The position numbers and the translations under genes were made by a program. Positions 32,781 to 41,679 of a stretch of 64,000 bases of DNA are shown here, piece by piece (the first letter of the stretch is position 1; the number at the start of each line of letters is the position of its first letter). The stretch comes from Veillonella parvula (GTDB lineage Bacteria > Bacillota > Negativicutes > Veillonellales > Veillonellaceae). The notes beneath the pieces were generated by a model, which saw only the letters and a list, made by a program, of their open reading frames with translations, was not told where the DNA came from and made no database searches. The stretch spans positions 1,103,501-1,167,500 of the forward strand of contig NZ_LR778174.1 of assembly GCF_902810435.1 (NCBI RefSeq), written 5' to 3'.

Positions 32781-33479
32781 CTATTTTTTAAAGCCCTCTA
32801 TCTGTTCAACGGTCAATTCCATTGCAGAACCAACCTCTTCAATGCCACTTAAATCAATATGACCAATCGTAAGACGTTTCAAATATGTTACAGTACCACC
32901 TGCAGCACCAATCATGCGCTTAACTTGATGATACTTACCTTCTTCAATTGTTACATGTACTGAATGTAACGATACAAATTCAATTTCTGCCGGTTTACAT
33001 TGCGTACCATCTCCAAGAAGAATTCCCTCTTTAATACGTTGTATACCTTCATCAGATAGCGTTCCTTCAAATTCTACGTAATAAACCTTAGGCACATGTT
33101 TATTACCATTGATGATAGAATGTCCCCACACACCATCATTAGTTAATAGTAAAAGTCCTTCTGTATCCTTATCTAATCTGCCTACTGGAACTACTCCCAT
33201 TTTTATGAATTCTGGAGGGAGTAAATCCATAACAACAGGGTGACTAGAATCTTCTACGGCGGTAACATAGCCCTTTGGCTTATGAAATTTTACATAATAT
33301 AGTTGAGTAGTACTAACAATCTTACCATCAACAGCAACTATATCAACATCAATATCAATATGAGTATCTTTTTTCGTTGTTATACTACCATTGATGGTAA
33401 CCCTTCTATCTTTTATGATTTGATGGACTTCTTTTCGACTACCATAAGCTTTATTGGCTAATAATTTATCTAGTCGCAT
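32781..33479 (-). CDS. RsuA/RluB/RluF-family pseudouridine synthase
   Basis: A small-subunit or 23S rRNA pseudouridine synthase of 232 residues. S4 domain at the N-terminus (RLDKLLANKAYGSRKEVHQIIKDRRVTING), then the catalytic motif PVGRLDKDTEGLLLLTNDG with the nucleophilic aspartate, and EGKYHQVKRMIGAAGGTVTYLKRL. Closest in pattern to RsuA (16S U516). The start overlaps the stop of the phosphatase gene by one base (TAATG), so it belongs to the cobalamin unit by position only. The substrate cannot be set without comparison. Confidence 0.9.
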   Translation of the reverse strand: MRLDKLLANKAYGSRKEVHQIIKDRRVTINGSITTKKDTHIDIDVDIVAVDGKIVSTTQLYYVKFHKPKGYVTAVEDSSHPVVMDLLPPEFIKMGVVPVGRLDKDTEGLLLLTNDGVWGHSIINGNKHVPKVYYVEFEGTLSDEGIQRIKEGILLGDGTQCKPAEIEFVSLHSVHVTIEEGKYHQVKRMIGAAGGTVTYLKRLTIGHIDLSGIEEVGSAMELTVEQIEGFKK

Positions 33480-34117
33480 TATGCATGACCTTGTAATACA
33501 TCTACGTGTGCTGTATCATTGAGCAAGTTTAAAATATTATGATCAAATTCTCCCATGCCATTATAGAATATACGATTTATTGCTGTATTACCTTGACTAA
33601 AATTCCAACAATGACTAATGGAAATATCTAATAATTTACACAATAATGTTCGTATAGTTCCACCATGACAAGCAATGAGAAGTGTTTCCTCCTCATTATT
33701 AACATTGATGAATTCCTCTAGACCTGCCCATGCACGGTCTTGTAAATTCTTAAAGCTTTCACCATTAGGAACCTTAACTAGATGTGGTCGCAAATACATT
33801 TCATCTATCAAACCAGGCCAACGATCTTCGATATCTGAAAATAACATAGCTTCCCAATCACCAAAATTAAGTTCTCGTAAGCGTTTATCTACTGTAATAG
33901 GAGTAGTACGTTCACCGCGAATGACTTCAGCTGTAACTAAAGCACGACTCAAATCACTAGATAATATGCGATCAAATTTAACATCTTTAAGAGCCTGACC
34001 ACATGCCTTTGCTTGATTTAAACCATTTTCATTAAGTGGAACATCTGTGATGCCTTGGTATTTTCCCATTTTGTTCCAATCAGTTTCACCATGGCGCACA
34101 ATATACAATGTTTTCAT
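33479..34117 (-). CDS. cobC: Histidine phosphatase, probable alpha-ribazole phosphatase
   Basis: Phosphoglycerate-mutase-like fold of 212 residues. LYIVRHGETDWNKMGKYQG carries the catalytic RHG, then DRILSSDLSRALVTAEVI, ELNFGDWEAM and LIACHGGTIRTLL. It is located between cobD and a pseudouridine synthase, at the end of the cobalamin unit, and is therefore the likely CobC that removes phosphate from alpha-ribazole 5'-phosphate. The fold alone would also fit a general phosphatase. Confidence 0.82.
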   Translation of the reverse strand: MKTLYIVRHGETDWNKMGKYQGITDVPLNENGLNQAKACGQALKDVKFDRILSSDLSRALVTAEVIRGERTTPITVDKRLRELNFGDWEAMLFSDIEDRWPGLIDEMYLRPHLVKVPNGESFKNLQDRAWAGLEEFINVNNEEETLLIACHGGTIRTLLCKLLDISISHCWNFSQGNTAINRIFYNGMGEFDHNILNLLNDTAHVDVLQGHA

Positions 34118-34124
34118 AGTCTTC

Positions 34125-35255
34125 CTATACTTTCAAAATATCTGTTAATTTTTCTACTAACTTAACATTAGTATCATGATCTTTTATTGCAACGCGAACC
34201 CATTGATTATTTAATCCCATATAAGAATCACAGTTGCGAACAATCATATTATATTTTTTAAGCGCTTCATTAATCGACTCTGCTGTTATTCCTTCTTGTT
34301 CAATGTGGAACAATATAAAATTAGCTGAAGGCGGATATACAGTAATACCATTTATAGTATCTAATGAGTTATACATAAAAAGTTGCTCTTCATGTAATAC
34401 TTGTTTTGTTCGTTTCACATACTCTACATCATTCAAAGCCGCCTCTGTATAGGATTGAGCTAATGTGTTAACAGACCAAGTTGGAATAAAACTATTTAGT
34501 TGCTCAATGATAAGAGGATTGCTGAAAGCAGCACCAATTCGTAGCCCTGGCACGGCATAGAATTTTGTAAAAGAATGAACCACGATAATATTATCAAACT
34601 CGTTAACTAGGGAGCGCATGGAGTATTCATTATCTTGTAATGTGTCGTTACCAACAAAATCGATAAAGGACTCATCTATAACAAGTAAACTATTAGCATC
34701 TTTCAGCATGCTTGCAATAGTACGAATATGGTTCTTATCAAGTAACGTACCATCTGGATTATTGGGATTACCTAGAAATACAATAATACGACCATCTTGC
34801 CCTTTTAACTCGGCTGCAAAAGTTTCTAATGCTAAATAAGGAACCTCAAAATAAGGTTTTCCATGTTCATCTTCCCGTGGTCTATAATAAATATCGCGTA
34901 CTGGAATTCTACTTGCTTCTAAAGCAGCTTTATATTCAGAAAAACCTGGTGCGGGAACAAAAGCGCCCGTATAGCCAGGTAACCGACAAATTGCATATAA
35001 TAGCTCTGCCGCTCCATTGCCAACTACAATTTGATTTTTATTCATACCATAGATATCAGCAATGGCATTTAATATATCATCATTTGTAGCATCCGGATAA
35101 TGTGATATATATCGCAATTGAGGTTCTAATGCAGATAAGCCACGTTGGCTAGGGCCTAGTGGATTGATATTAGCACTAAAGTCAATAACCTCATATGGTT
35201 CAATTCGTTGTTCATGGGCAAACTGAAAGATATTGCCCCCATGTATTTTAGACAT
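34125..35255 (-). CDS. cobD: L-threonine-O-3-phosphate decarboxylase
   Basis: PLP enzyme of the aminotransferase I fold that makes (R)-1-amino-2-propanol phosphate for the cobalamin nucleotide loop. The N-terminus has the CobD-like HGGNIFQFA and DFSANINPLGPS; the PLP lysine is in VVHSFTKFYAVPGLRIG, the aspartate in LLVIDESFIDFVG. At 376 residues it is the CobD, not the histidinol-phosphate transaminase, length. It lies next to the threonine kinase gene, which makes its substrate. Confidence 0.92.
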   Translation of the reverse strand: MSKIHGGNIFQFAHEQRIEPYEVIDFSANINPLGPSQRGLSALEPQLRYISHYPDATNDDILNAIADIYGMNKNQIVVGNGAAELLYAICRLPGYTGAFVPAPGFSEYKAALEASRIPVRDIYYRPREDEHGKPYFEVPYLALETFAAELKGQDGRIIVFLGNPNNPDGTLLDKNHIRTIASMLKDANSLLVIDESFIDFVGNDTLQDNEYSMRSLVNEFDNIIVVHSFTKFYAVPGLRIGAAFSNPLIIEQLNSFIPTWSVNTLAQSYTEAALNDVEYVKRTKQVLHEEQLFMYNSLDTINGITVYPPSANFILFHIEQEGITAESINEALKKYNMIVRNCDSYMGLNNQWVRVAIKDHDTNVKLVEKLTDILKV

Positions 35256-35279
35256 ACTATTCTCTTTCTATGAAATACT

Positions 35280-36164
35280 TTATCGTTTGATATAAGTTAA
35301 TCCTTCATTCGTAGTTTCAACCGTATCTACATAGGTTAATTGTGGCAACTTACGCAAAATCTCATTCTTACAATCATTAATACGACCATAATCAACGGGG
35401 AATAATAGTCCCATAATGGTTCCGCTATGAGCGATGATTGTTCCTACACTATTATAAGAATTACCTACATCGTGAAAGTCATATAAATTAGGTTTATATA
35501 AAATACGCTGATTGCCAAAGGCACTCAATGTAGCAGCTTGGCCAATAAGCTTTATATCATGCGTTGTAAGCCCCTGTTTAAACAAATCAAAGGATTCTTG
35601 TATAATAGATTCTTTTTCTAAAATTTTATTTTGTAAATCTGCTTGTTTATTAAAGCTAACTGTATCAATGCTACCGCCTTCGTCAAAAACGAGGATTTTT
35701 AAAGGTGGGCACATACCTAATGGCTTAGAGATAGTCCCTTTAATATAATCAAACTGAGTTACACCTTGATAAAAAGAGGCATCTGTAGGCTCTACAGATA
35801 GACAAATTTGCTCAAGTTCTTTTAATGATAAATCATAGTCCATGGCCAAAGCTGTAGCCATAGCTGTTACAGAAATATCTGCCGAACTTGAAGCCATGCC
35901 TTTTCCTTGTAGAATATCGGATCTTACATACACAGGCGGGCAAATTTGATTTTTCTTTTTTTCTTGGACCAACTCTTGTACTAATTTACGAGCTTGTGCC
36001 GATTTTGGTTGAAGTGCACAAAATTCTTTAGAAAAAGGTTGTATTACATTACTCAATGCGTAGGAGTATCGATTAATTGGACATGTCACTAAAAATGACT
36101 GACCATCAATAGAACCTTGTAGAAATTCCCCACATGTACCTGGGGCTCTTACATAATAGGTCAC
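35280..36164 (-). CDS. pduX: L-threonine kinase (PduX-type GHMP kinase)
   Basis: A 294-residue GHMP-family kinase with YYVRAPGTCGEFLQGSIDG at the N-terminus, the glycine/serine-rich nucleotide loop GKGMASSSADISVTAMA, and C-terminal SGTIMGLLF. It starts with GTG after AAGGAGTTTA. PduX phosphorylates L-threonine, giving the substrate of CobD, which is the adjacent downstream gene. Together they furnish aminopropanol for the cobalamin side chain. Confidence rests on motif and context. Confidence 0.88.
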   Translation of the reverse strand: MTYYVRAPGTCGEFLQGSIDGQSFLVTCPINRYSYALSNVIQPFSKEFCALQPKSAQARKLVQELVQEKKKNQICPPVYVRSDILQGKGMASSSADISVTAMATALAMDYDLSLKELEQICLSVEPTDASFYQGVTQFDYIKGTISKPLGMCPPLKILVFDEGGSIDTVSFNKQADLQNKILEKESIIQESFDLFKQGLTTHDIKLIGQAATLSAFGNQRILYKPNLYDFHDVGNSYNSVGTIIAHSGTIMGLLFPVDYGRINDCKNEILRKLPQLTYVDTVETTNEGLTYIKR

Positions 36165-36237
36165 ATTAAACTCCTTTCACATCAAATAAAGTATACGTTC
36201 TAAAAATATTAAAACTTTGAAAATCAAAAATTTAGAG

Positions 36238-37131
36238 TTAGAACATAGTTGGATTATTAACTACCGTAGCTGATAGTATAGATAAAATTATGCTATATAC
36301 CAGTATCAATAATACTTCAGTTACTTCCACAACAAATCCATATGTATCACCAGTAGTGCCACCTAACGCTTTTACAATATAGCGGTTTAATAATCGGTTA
36401 ATAATATACGTAATAATCATGCTAACAATATTGATTTGGAAAATACCTATAGTAGCATATACTAACACACCTAATCCTACCAAATATCCTACATCAGGTG
36501 CTGATAAAATTGCATAAGCACCATATAAAAGTGTATATAATACTAAACCGATTAATAGTAATAGAATAGGCATAAAGAACGTAGATATGGTGTTATAAGT
36601 AATAACATGTTTAGGTGCTAAATTAGCAAATGCTGCCCCCATCCCCTGTTCTCTAGCATATGGATAGGATCGAATACTAAAAACCATAGACCAACGGCTC
36701 ATTAAAGGCATCATAATGAGTGCCATAGGTATAAATTCAGCCGATGGAATCGAAGCTAATAATTGCCATTTCAAAAGTGTAACAAATACAAAAGCAACAA
36801 CTCCAAAGGAGCCTATACGACTATCTTTCATGATTTCTAGTTTACGTTCTCTTTCACGGCCGGAAAACAAACCATCGCTTGTATCCATCAAACCATCAGC
36901 ATGAAGGCCACCAGTTATTAAAAACTCAGCCACAACGATAATTAACATCAATGGCATAATCGGAATAAATGGCGATAATACGCCATATAATATAGCTAAT
37001 ATGAGACCAATAATAAGGCCCACATAAGGAAAGGCTACAACAGATTTACCAAAGTCCTCTACAGACCATTCAGTTTGATTTACAATTTTTAAACGCGTTA
37101 AAAATTGTAGTGCTATAAAAAAAGGTGTCAT
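36238..37131 (-). CDS. cobS: Adenosylcobinamide-GDP ribazoletransferase (cobalamin synthase)
   Basis: Polytopic membrane enzyme of 297 residues that joins adenosylcobinamide-GDP with alpha-ribazole. At the N-terminus ALQFLTRL, then the acidic signature ITGGLHADGLMDTSDGLFSGRERERKLEIMKDSRIGSFG, probably binding metal and pyrophosphate. Six or more helices follow. The C-terminus has ALGGTTGDTYG. It shares one base with the end of cbiB (TAATG), a coupled start. Confidence 0.95.
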   Translation of the reverse strand: MTPFFIALQFLTRLKIVNQTEWSVEDFGKSVVAFPYVGLIIGLILAILYGVLSPFIPIMPLMLIIVVAEFLITGGLHADGLMDTSDGLFSGRERERKLEIMKDSRIGSFGVVAFVFVTLLKWQLLASIPSAEFIPMALIMMPLMSRWSMVFSIRSYPYAREQGMGAAFANLAPKHVITYNTISTFFMPILLLLIGLVLYTLLYGAYAILSAPDVGYLVGLGVLVYATIGIFQINIVSMIITYIINRLLNRYIVKALGGTTGDTYGFVVEVTEVLLILVYSIILSILSATVVNNPTMF

Positions 37132-38123
37132 TATACATTCATCCCATAGGTAATGACTGTACTAATGATAACCATTAGTATAGTCGTAACATACATCATA
37201 TAAATTGTTCGAGTAATATGGTTACGGTTTAGCTTTTCAATAGGATCCCCCATATATTCACGGAAGGTCATTTTTTTGAAATACTGATTGTAACCACCTA
37301 AACGGATATGTAAGGCCCCTGCCACAGGTGCTTCTGCATACCCCCCATTAGGACTAGGATGTTTTTTTGCATCACGTAAACCGATTTCTATTGCCTTTTT
37401 AGCATCAAAGCGTAAAAAGAATGCAGAAATTACAAATAATACAAAGGTAATTCGGGCAGGAATCCAATTTAATATGTCATCAAAGCGTGCAGCTACGCGA
37501 CCAAAGTACAAGTACTTTTGATTCTTATAGCCTAACATAGAATCCATAGTATTAGCAGTTCTATAAAGAATAGCCCCCATAGGGCCACCGATAATAAAAA
37601 AGAAAAAAGGTGCAATAATACCATCTACCGTATTTTCCGCAATCGTTTCTACTGTAGCCCGAGTGATTTCGCTTTCATCTAAGTCTTCCGTATCTCGTCC
37701 CACAATCCATGATAAACGTTTGCGAGCATCTACAATATTACCTTGTTTTATTAACTGACTAATGGTAAAACCTGCGCCAGCCAATGAACGTGGAGAAATG
37801 GCAATGTAGAGGATCACTACTTCGAAAGCATAGTATACCCATTCGTCTACTACTCCACCTAGCCATAACAATAAAGATACTATGATATATACCGATATAA
37901 GAATTAAACCTACTGCAATACCACCGTACCACAATTTCTTCGTATCATTATCAGTGTCTTTATAAAGAACGGCTTCAAAAAAAGATATTATACGTCCAAT
38001 AATGGCCACTGGATGATATTTACTATTGGGATCTCCAATAATTAAATCCAATAAAAATGCTAAAACTGGTATGCACACAAAGTTATACTTTGAAAACCAG
38101 TGAAAAATTGCTAAATGTTCCAT
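37131..38123 (-). CDS. cbiB: Adenosylcobinamide-phosphate synthase
   Basis: Membrane enzyme of 330 residues attaching aminopropanol phosphate to adenosylcobyric acid. FLLDLIIGDPNSKYHPVAIIGRIISF at the start, RATVETIAENTVDGIIAPFFFFIIGG and YRTANTMDSMLGYKN in the middle, and KHPSPNGGYAEAPVAGALHIRLGG are the CbiB/CobD markers. ATG follows TAGAGGAGATAT. Between cobS and cobQ. Confidence 0.95.
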   Translation of the reverse strand: MEHLAIFHWFSKYNFVCIPVLAFLLDLIIGDPNSKYHPVAIIGRIISFFEAVLYKDTDNDTKKLWYGGIAVGLILISVYIIVSLLLWLGGVVDEWVYYAFEVVILYIAISPRSLAGAGFTISQLIKQGNIVDARKRLSWIVGRDTEDLDESEITRATVETIAENTVDGIIAPFFFFIIGGPMGAILYRTANTMDSMLGYKNQKYLYFGRVAARFDDILNWIPARITFVLFVISAFFLRFDAKKAIEIGLRDAKKHPSPNGGYAEAPVAGALHIRLGGYNQYFKKMTFREYMGDPIEKLNRNHITRTIYMMYVTTILMVIISTVITYGMNV

Positions 38124-38135
38124 ATATCTCCTCTA

Positions 38136-39653
38136 CTATCCCAAGGTAGACATAATATAATCCATATCTAGATGTTCCTCCACAATATCAGCTAAGCGAT
38201 TATATGCCGCATTTTTATGGTCAAAATAATGGAATACTACATCTAATGGTTGTAATCCCTTGCGTTCACGTAATTGATTGATAATAAAACGTCTAAACTC
38301 GTCATTATCAAATACACCGTGAATATATGTACCCATTACTTGATGATTACCATCAATAAAACCATCAATAACATTGACAGCCTCTTCACTGCGACTTGTA
38401 ATTGTAAAGCAACGAGACACCGAATCTGCTAGTGGCGTAGTATCCCCCATATGAATTTCATAGCCTACTAATTTTTCACCCCTGAAAGTACCATTTAAAA
38501 ACTGTAAATTAGATACATTGAATTGTACTTGATGGGTAGTTTTTTGAGCCTTCATAGTCGTGGAGGATTCAACAAGGCCAAGTCCTTCAATTTCCTCGAT
38601 ATCACCTTCCATATGATGCGGATCATAAATAGTTTTACCTAACATTTGGTTACCGCCACAAACACCGATAATAGGTGTACCTTGAGCAGCCAATTTTTTG
38701 ATTTCATCAGCAAAGCCTGTATCACGTAAATATGTTAAGTCAGCCAATGTATTTTTAGAACCAGGTAATATAATTAAATCTGGCGTACCGATAACATCTC
38801 CAGGGCCTACAAAACGGACAGATACATCTGGCTCATAATTAAGTGCATCAAAGTCTGTAAAATTAGAGATTTTAGGTGTTTGCATAACTACGACCTGAAT
38901 ATCTTTAGTACCACTATTGCGTTTGTTCTCTAATGCAACAGAATCTTCTTCATCAATATCGAGGTTCTCAATGGCAGGAATAACACCTACCACTTTTTTA
39001 CCTGTTTTTTCTTCAATAAATGTAAGAGCTGGTTCTAATAGTTTGATATCACCACGGAATTTATTGATAACGATACCTTTAATAAGATCGCGTTCTTCTG
39101 GTTCTAATAATTCTAAGGTACCAACAATGGACGCAATAGCACCACCTCGGTCAATATCTGCAATGAGAAAAACTGGAGCTTGAGTCATCTTGGCAATACG
39201 CATATTTACAATATCATTTGCTTTTAAGTTAACTTCTGCAGGACTACCGGCACCTTCGATAACCATCATATCAAAATTTGAGTCTAAGAAATCAATAGAT
39301 TCTTTAACCTTATCTAAAGCGGTTAGTGAATATTTTGTATGATATTCTTTGGCACTATATACGCCAACAGGTTTCCCCATCAATACAACTTGAGACGATT
39401 GATTTCCTGTAGGTTTTAATAACACAGGATTCATTTGAACAATTGGATCAATACCAGCGGCTTCGGCTTGAGCGACTTGAGCACGGCCAATTTCATCGCC
39501 CCATTTTGTCACATAAGAATTGAGGGCCATATTTTGTGCTTTAAAAGGAACGGTCTTAAAACCTTTTCTATAAAAAATACGGCATAATGCAGTACAAAGA
39601 ATACTTTTACCTACATTAGAACTCGTTCCTTGAAACATGATTTTCTTAGCCAT
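38136..39653 (-). CDS. cobQ: Cobyric acid synthase (glutamine-hydrolysing)
   Basis: Amidates four carboxyl groups of adenosyl-cobyrinic a,c-diamide. 505 residues. A P-loop-like FQGTSSNVGKSILCTALCRIF and DTBS-like N-domain with IADIDRGGAIASI, then a GATase part with the triad cysteine in GVCGGNQMLG and histidine in YIHGVF. The start overlaps the end of cobU. It is the usual full length. Also called CbiP. Confidence 0.96.
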   Translation of the reverse strand: MAKKIMFQGTSSNVGKSILCTALCRIFYRKGFKTVPFKAQNMALNSYVTKWGDEIGRAQVAQAEAAGIDPIVQMNPVLLKPTGNQSSQVVLMGKPVGVYSAKEYHTKYSLTALDKVKESIDFLDSNFDMMVIEGAGSPAEVNLKANDIVNMRIAKMTQAPVFLIADIDRGGAIASIVGTLELLEPEERDLIKGIVINKFRGDIKLLEPALTFIEEKTGKKVVGVIPAIENLDIDEEDSVALENKRNSGTKDIQVVVMQTPKISNFTDFDALNYEPDVSVRFVGPGDVIGTPDLIILPGSKNTLADLTYLRDTGFADEIKKLAAQGTPIIGVCGGNQMLGKTIYDPHHMEGDIEEIEGLGLVESSTTMKAQKTTHQVQFNVSNLQFLNGTFRGEKLVGYEIHMGDTTPLADSVSRCFTITSRSEEAVNVIDGFIDGNHQVMGTYIHGVFDNDEFRRFIINQLRERKGLQPLDVVFHYFDHKNAAYNRLADIVEEHLDMDYIMSTLG

Positions 39654-40224
39654 TTATATGAACCTCCTGTGATTTCAATTCAATGGTAACACCACTAATT
39701 GTTAAATAGAGTTTATCTGCAACAGAAGCTACTGCTCGATTCACACGACCAGCAATATCTCTAAAATATCTAGCCAGTTTATTATCCGGCACAATACCTA
39801 ACCCAATTTCATTGGTCACAAATATAACTGTTTTACCTTCACATGATTGTATCGAGTCTAATAAAGTGTCTAATTCTGAAAGTATTGTCTGTTCTAATCT
39901 ATTAGCATCTTCTTGACCACGAATGGAGCCATAAGCCATCATGTGATTGGTAGTGAACATGGTTAAACAATCTATAAGAATTACATCTGCTGATTGACTG
40001 ATATTTTCCCATTCATCAGCTAAATGTAAAGGTACTTCAAAATTATTCCATATTTTTCCTCGTCGCTCTTGATGTTTTTTGATGCGATCCACCATTTCCT
40101 CATCAAAAGCTTGGCCCGTAGCTACATAAGCTTTTGGCCCCTTTGTAGCCAATGCTAAACGTTCAGCAAATTCACTTTTTCCACTGCGTGCCCCACCGGA
40201 ACACAATATAATTTGTGATTTCAT
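39646..40224 (-). CDS. cobU: Adenosylcobinamide kinase/guanylyltransferase
   Basis: Bifunctional enzyme of the nucleotide loop: phosphorylates cobinamide, then attaches GMP. Walker A ILCSGGARSGKSEFAERLA near the N-terminus, AYVATGQAFDEEMVDRIKKHQERRG containing the guanylylated histidine, DVILIDCLTMF, and FVTNEIGLGIVP. The start is ATG 40224 (192 residues), which follows AGGTG; the frame extends to 40239 with no ribosome site. First gene of the cobalamin unit, divergent from a small gene 63 bases away. Confidence 0.93.
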   Translation of the reverse strand: MKSQIILCSGGARSGKSEFAERLALATKGPKAYVATGQAFDEEMVDRIKKHQERRGKIWNNFEVPLHLADEWENISQSADVILIDCLTMFTTNHMMAYGSIRGQEDANRLEQTILSELDTLLDSIQSCEGKTVIFVTNEIGLGIVPDNKLARYFRDIAGRVNRAVASVADKLYLTISGVTIELKSQEVHING

Positions 40225-40287
40225 AATGCACCTATACAAGAATTTATAATTTCAGTATCATTATAAGTATAACAAAGGAGCGATACT
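40225..40287. promoter_or_regulatory. Divergent promoter gap between cobU and the 111-residue gene
   Basis: Only 63 bases separate the two starts. TATAAT at 40245-40250 suits the plus-strand gene, and an overlapping TATAAA reads on the minus strand. The gap is far too short for a cobalamin riboswitch, which needs about 200 bases. Confidence 0.6.
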
Positions 40288-40623
40288 ATGGAAATTATGA
40301 ATATGAAACTAAAAATGATGGCTACGCTATGGGATAATACATATCGTGTTGCCATCGATGACGGACAAGGTAAATATATTGGTACTGCACGAGTAGTAGT
40401 GAATGTTCCTCTACCACCAGAAGCTTTACCTGAAAATGCACCGCAAGTTGAAGCACAACTATTAGTATTAGTTGAAGACTTTGATTTCGGCGCTGATAAA
40501 ATTATAAACTTTGAAACAACATTAGCCAATTTATTAAGAGAAAAATTCCGTTATGAAATTCCTCATATCTTCTTTTACTATCCTAGCCCTCAAGATGTTT
40601 TAAACCAAACAATTTCACAATAG
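40288..40623 (+). CDS. Hypothetical protein of 111 residues inside the cobalamin region
   Basis: Unrecognised. ATG follows AAAGGAG. A soluble small protein with no signal or helix in the membrane. Beta-rich first half (KLKMMATLWDNTYRVAIDDG, YIGTARVVVNVPLPPE), a proline-rich hinge, then a helix (INFETTLANLLREKFRYE) and a hydrophobic HIFFYYPSPQ near the C-terminus. It is divergent from cobU, converges with the cobalamin adenosyltransferase and is closed by a terminator, so it forms a single-gene unit. Its placement suggests a link to cobalamin, but nothing in the sequence shows it. Confidence 0.8.
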   Translation: MEIMNMKLKMMATLWDNTYRVAIDDGQGKYIGTARVVVNVPLPPEALPENAPQVEAQLLVLVEDFDFGADKIINFETTLANLLREKFRYEIPHIFFYYPSPQDVLNQTISQ

Positions 40624-40636
40624 GTCTATAACGAGC

Positions 40637-40667
40637 AAAAAGCTATGTAAAATACATAGCTTTTTTT
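40637..40667. terminator. Bidirectional terminator between the 111-residue gene and the adenosyltransferase
   Basis: AAAAAGCTATGTA/TACATAGCTTTTT, a perfect 13-base stem with a 3-base loop and T runs on both strands. Confidence 0.95.
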
Positions 40668-40669
40668 GT

Positions 40670-41185
40670 TTATTCAGCTCCAAGTTCTTCCTCTACACGA
40701 CACAAGATAAAGCAAAGGTCGGATAGACGATTTAAGTATTTTAAATTAGATTCGTGAACACTTTCACCAGCGTCTAATACTCGCCATAAAGCGCGTTCCG
40801 CACGTCGAGTAATCGTTCTAGCTACATGTAAATAAGCAGAAGATTGTTTTTCACCGGGAATGACAAAACTAGATAAAGGTTCTAACTTTGCATCAAAGCG
40901 ATCAATAACTTTTTCTAAATGCTTTACATATTGCTCAGTAATTACCGGAGCAGTATTTAAACTTGCAATATCAGCCATTAATGTCCATAAGTTTCGCTCA
41001 ATATCGTATAATTCAGCAGCAACACGTGGATTTTCAGCATAAGCGCGAGCCAATCCTAAAAAAGCTTGTAATTCATCGATTGTACCATAAGCTTCTACGC
41101 GTAAAGATGATTTCTGTACACGTTCTCCCGTGTATAAACCAGTTGTACCAGCATCACCTGTTTTTGTATAAACACTACTTGCCAT
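40670..41185 (-). CDS. pduO: PduO-type cob(I)alamin adenosyltransferase
   Basis: Transfers the adenosyl group of ATP to cob(I)alamin or cobinamide. 171 residues, all-helical. The N-terminal VYTKTGDAGTTGLYTGERVQKSSLRVEAYGTIDELQAFLG is the PduO-family nucleotide and fold signature; ARTITRRAERALW carries the conserved arginines. ATG follows TAGGAGGTAAT. It is separated from the main cobalamin unit by the small orphan gene and follows ndk at some distance. The product is the coenzyme for methylmalonyl-CoA mutase. Confidence 0.94.
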   Translation of the reverse strand: MASSVYTKTGDAGTTGLYTGERVQKSSLRVEAYGTIDELQAFLGLARAYAENPRVAAELYDIERNLWTLMADIASLNTAPVITEQYVKHLEKVIDRFDAKLEPLSSFVIPGEKQSSAYLHVARTITRRAERALWRVLDAGESVHESNLKYLNRLSDLCFILCRVEEELGAE

Positions 41186-41249
41186 ATGATTACCTCCTAT
41201 AGATATACATGGATGTAGAAATAAAAGCTAAATGATCCCAACCTTGAGA

Positions 41250-41657
41250 TTATTTGTATTCAGGGAACCAAAGATGAATTTCACGAGCAGCAGCTTCTGG
41301 AGAATCAGAAGCATGTACTACGTTAGCATCCATTGTTAGGGCATAGTCACCACGAATACTACCAGGGGCAGCATCTACAGGATTTGTTGCTCCGTTTAAA
41401 GCACGTACGGATACAATTGCGTTCTCACCAGCTAACACAAAAGCAAGAACTGGGCCTGATGTAATAAAATCAACTAATTCACCAAAGAATGGCTTTTCCT
41501 TATGTTCTGCATAGTGTTCTTCCGCTAATTCACGAGGTACTTGTAAGAGTTTTAATGATTTAATAACAAGGCCTTTACGTTCATAACGGCTAAGGATTTC
41601 ACCACTTAATTGACGTTTAACTGCATCTGGTTTAATTAAAACTAATGTTTCTTGCAT
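41250..41657 (-). CDS. ndk: Nucleoside diphosphate kinase
   Basis: Balances nucleoside triphosphate pools. 135 residues: [20 protein letters not shown] at the start, and the phosphorylated H115 in [16 protein letters not shown]. All substrate residues appear intact. ATG follows TGGAGGGTATC. Ahead of it lies htpX, 22 bases away. Confidence 0.97.
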   Translation of the reverse strand: MQETLVLIKPDAVKRQLSGEILSRYERKGLVIKSLKLLQVPRELAEEHYAEHKEKPFFGELVDFITSGPVLAFVLAGENAIVSVRALNGATNPVDAAPGSIRGDYALTMDANVVHASDSPEAAAREIHLWFPEYK

Positions 41658-41679
41658 GATACCCTCCAGTAGATACTAA

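Noticed and set aside
40221-40529. Minus-strand open frame of 102 codons opposite the 111-residue gene
   Set aside because: No ribosome site, unlikely residue make-up (Ser/Thr/Cys-rich), and the plus-strand gene has a clear start, promoter and terminator.
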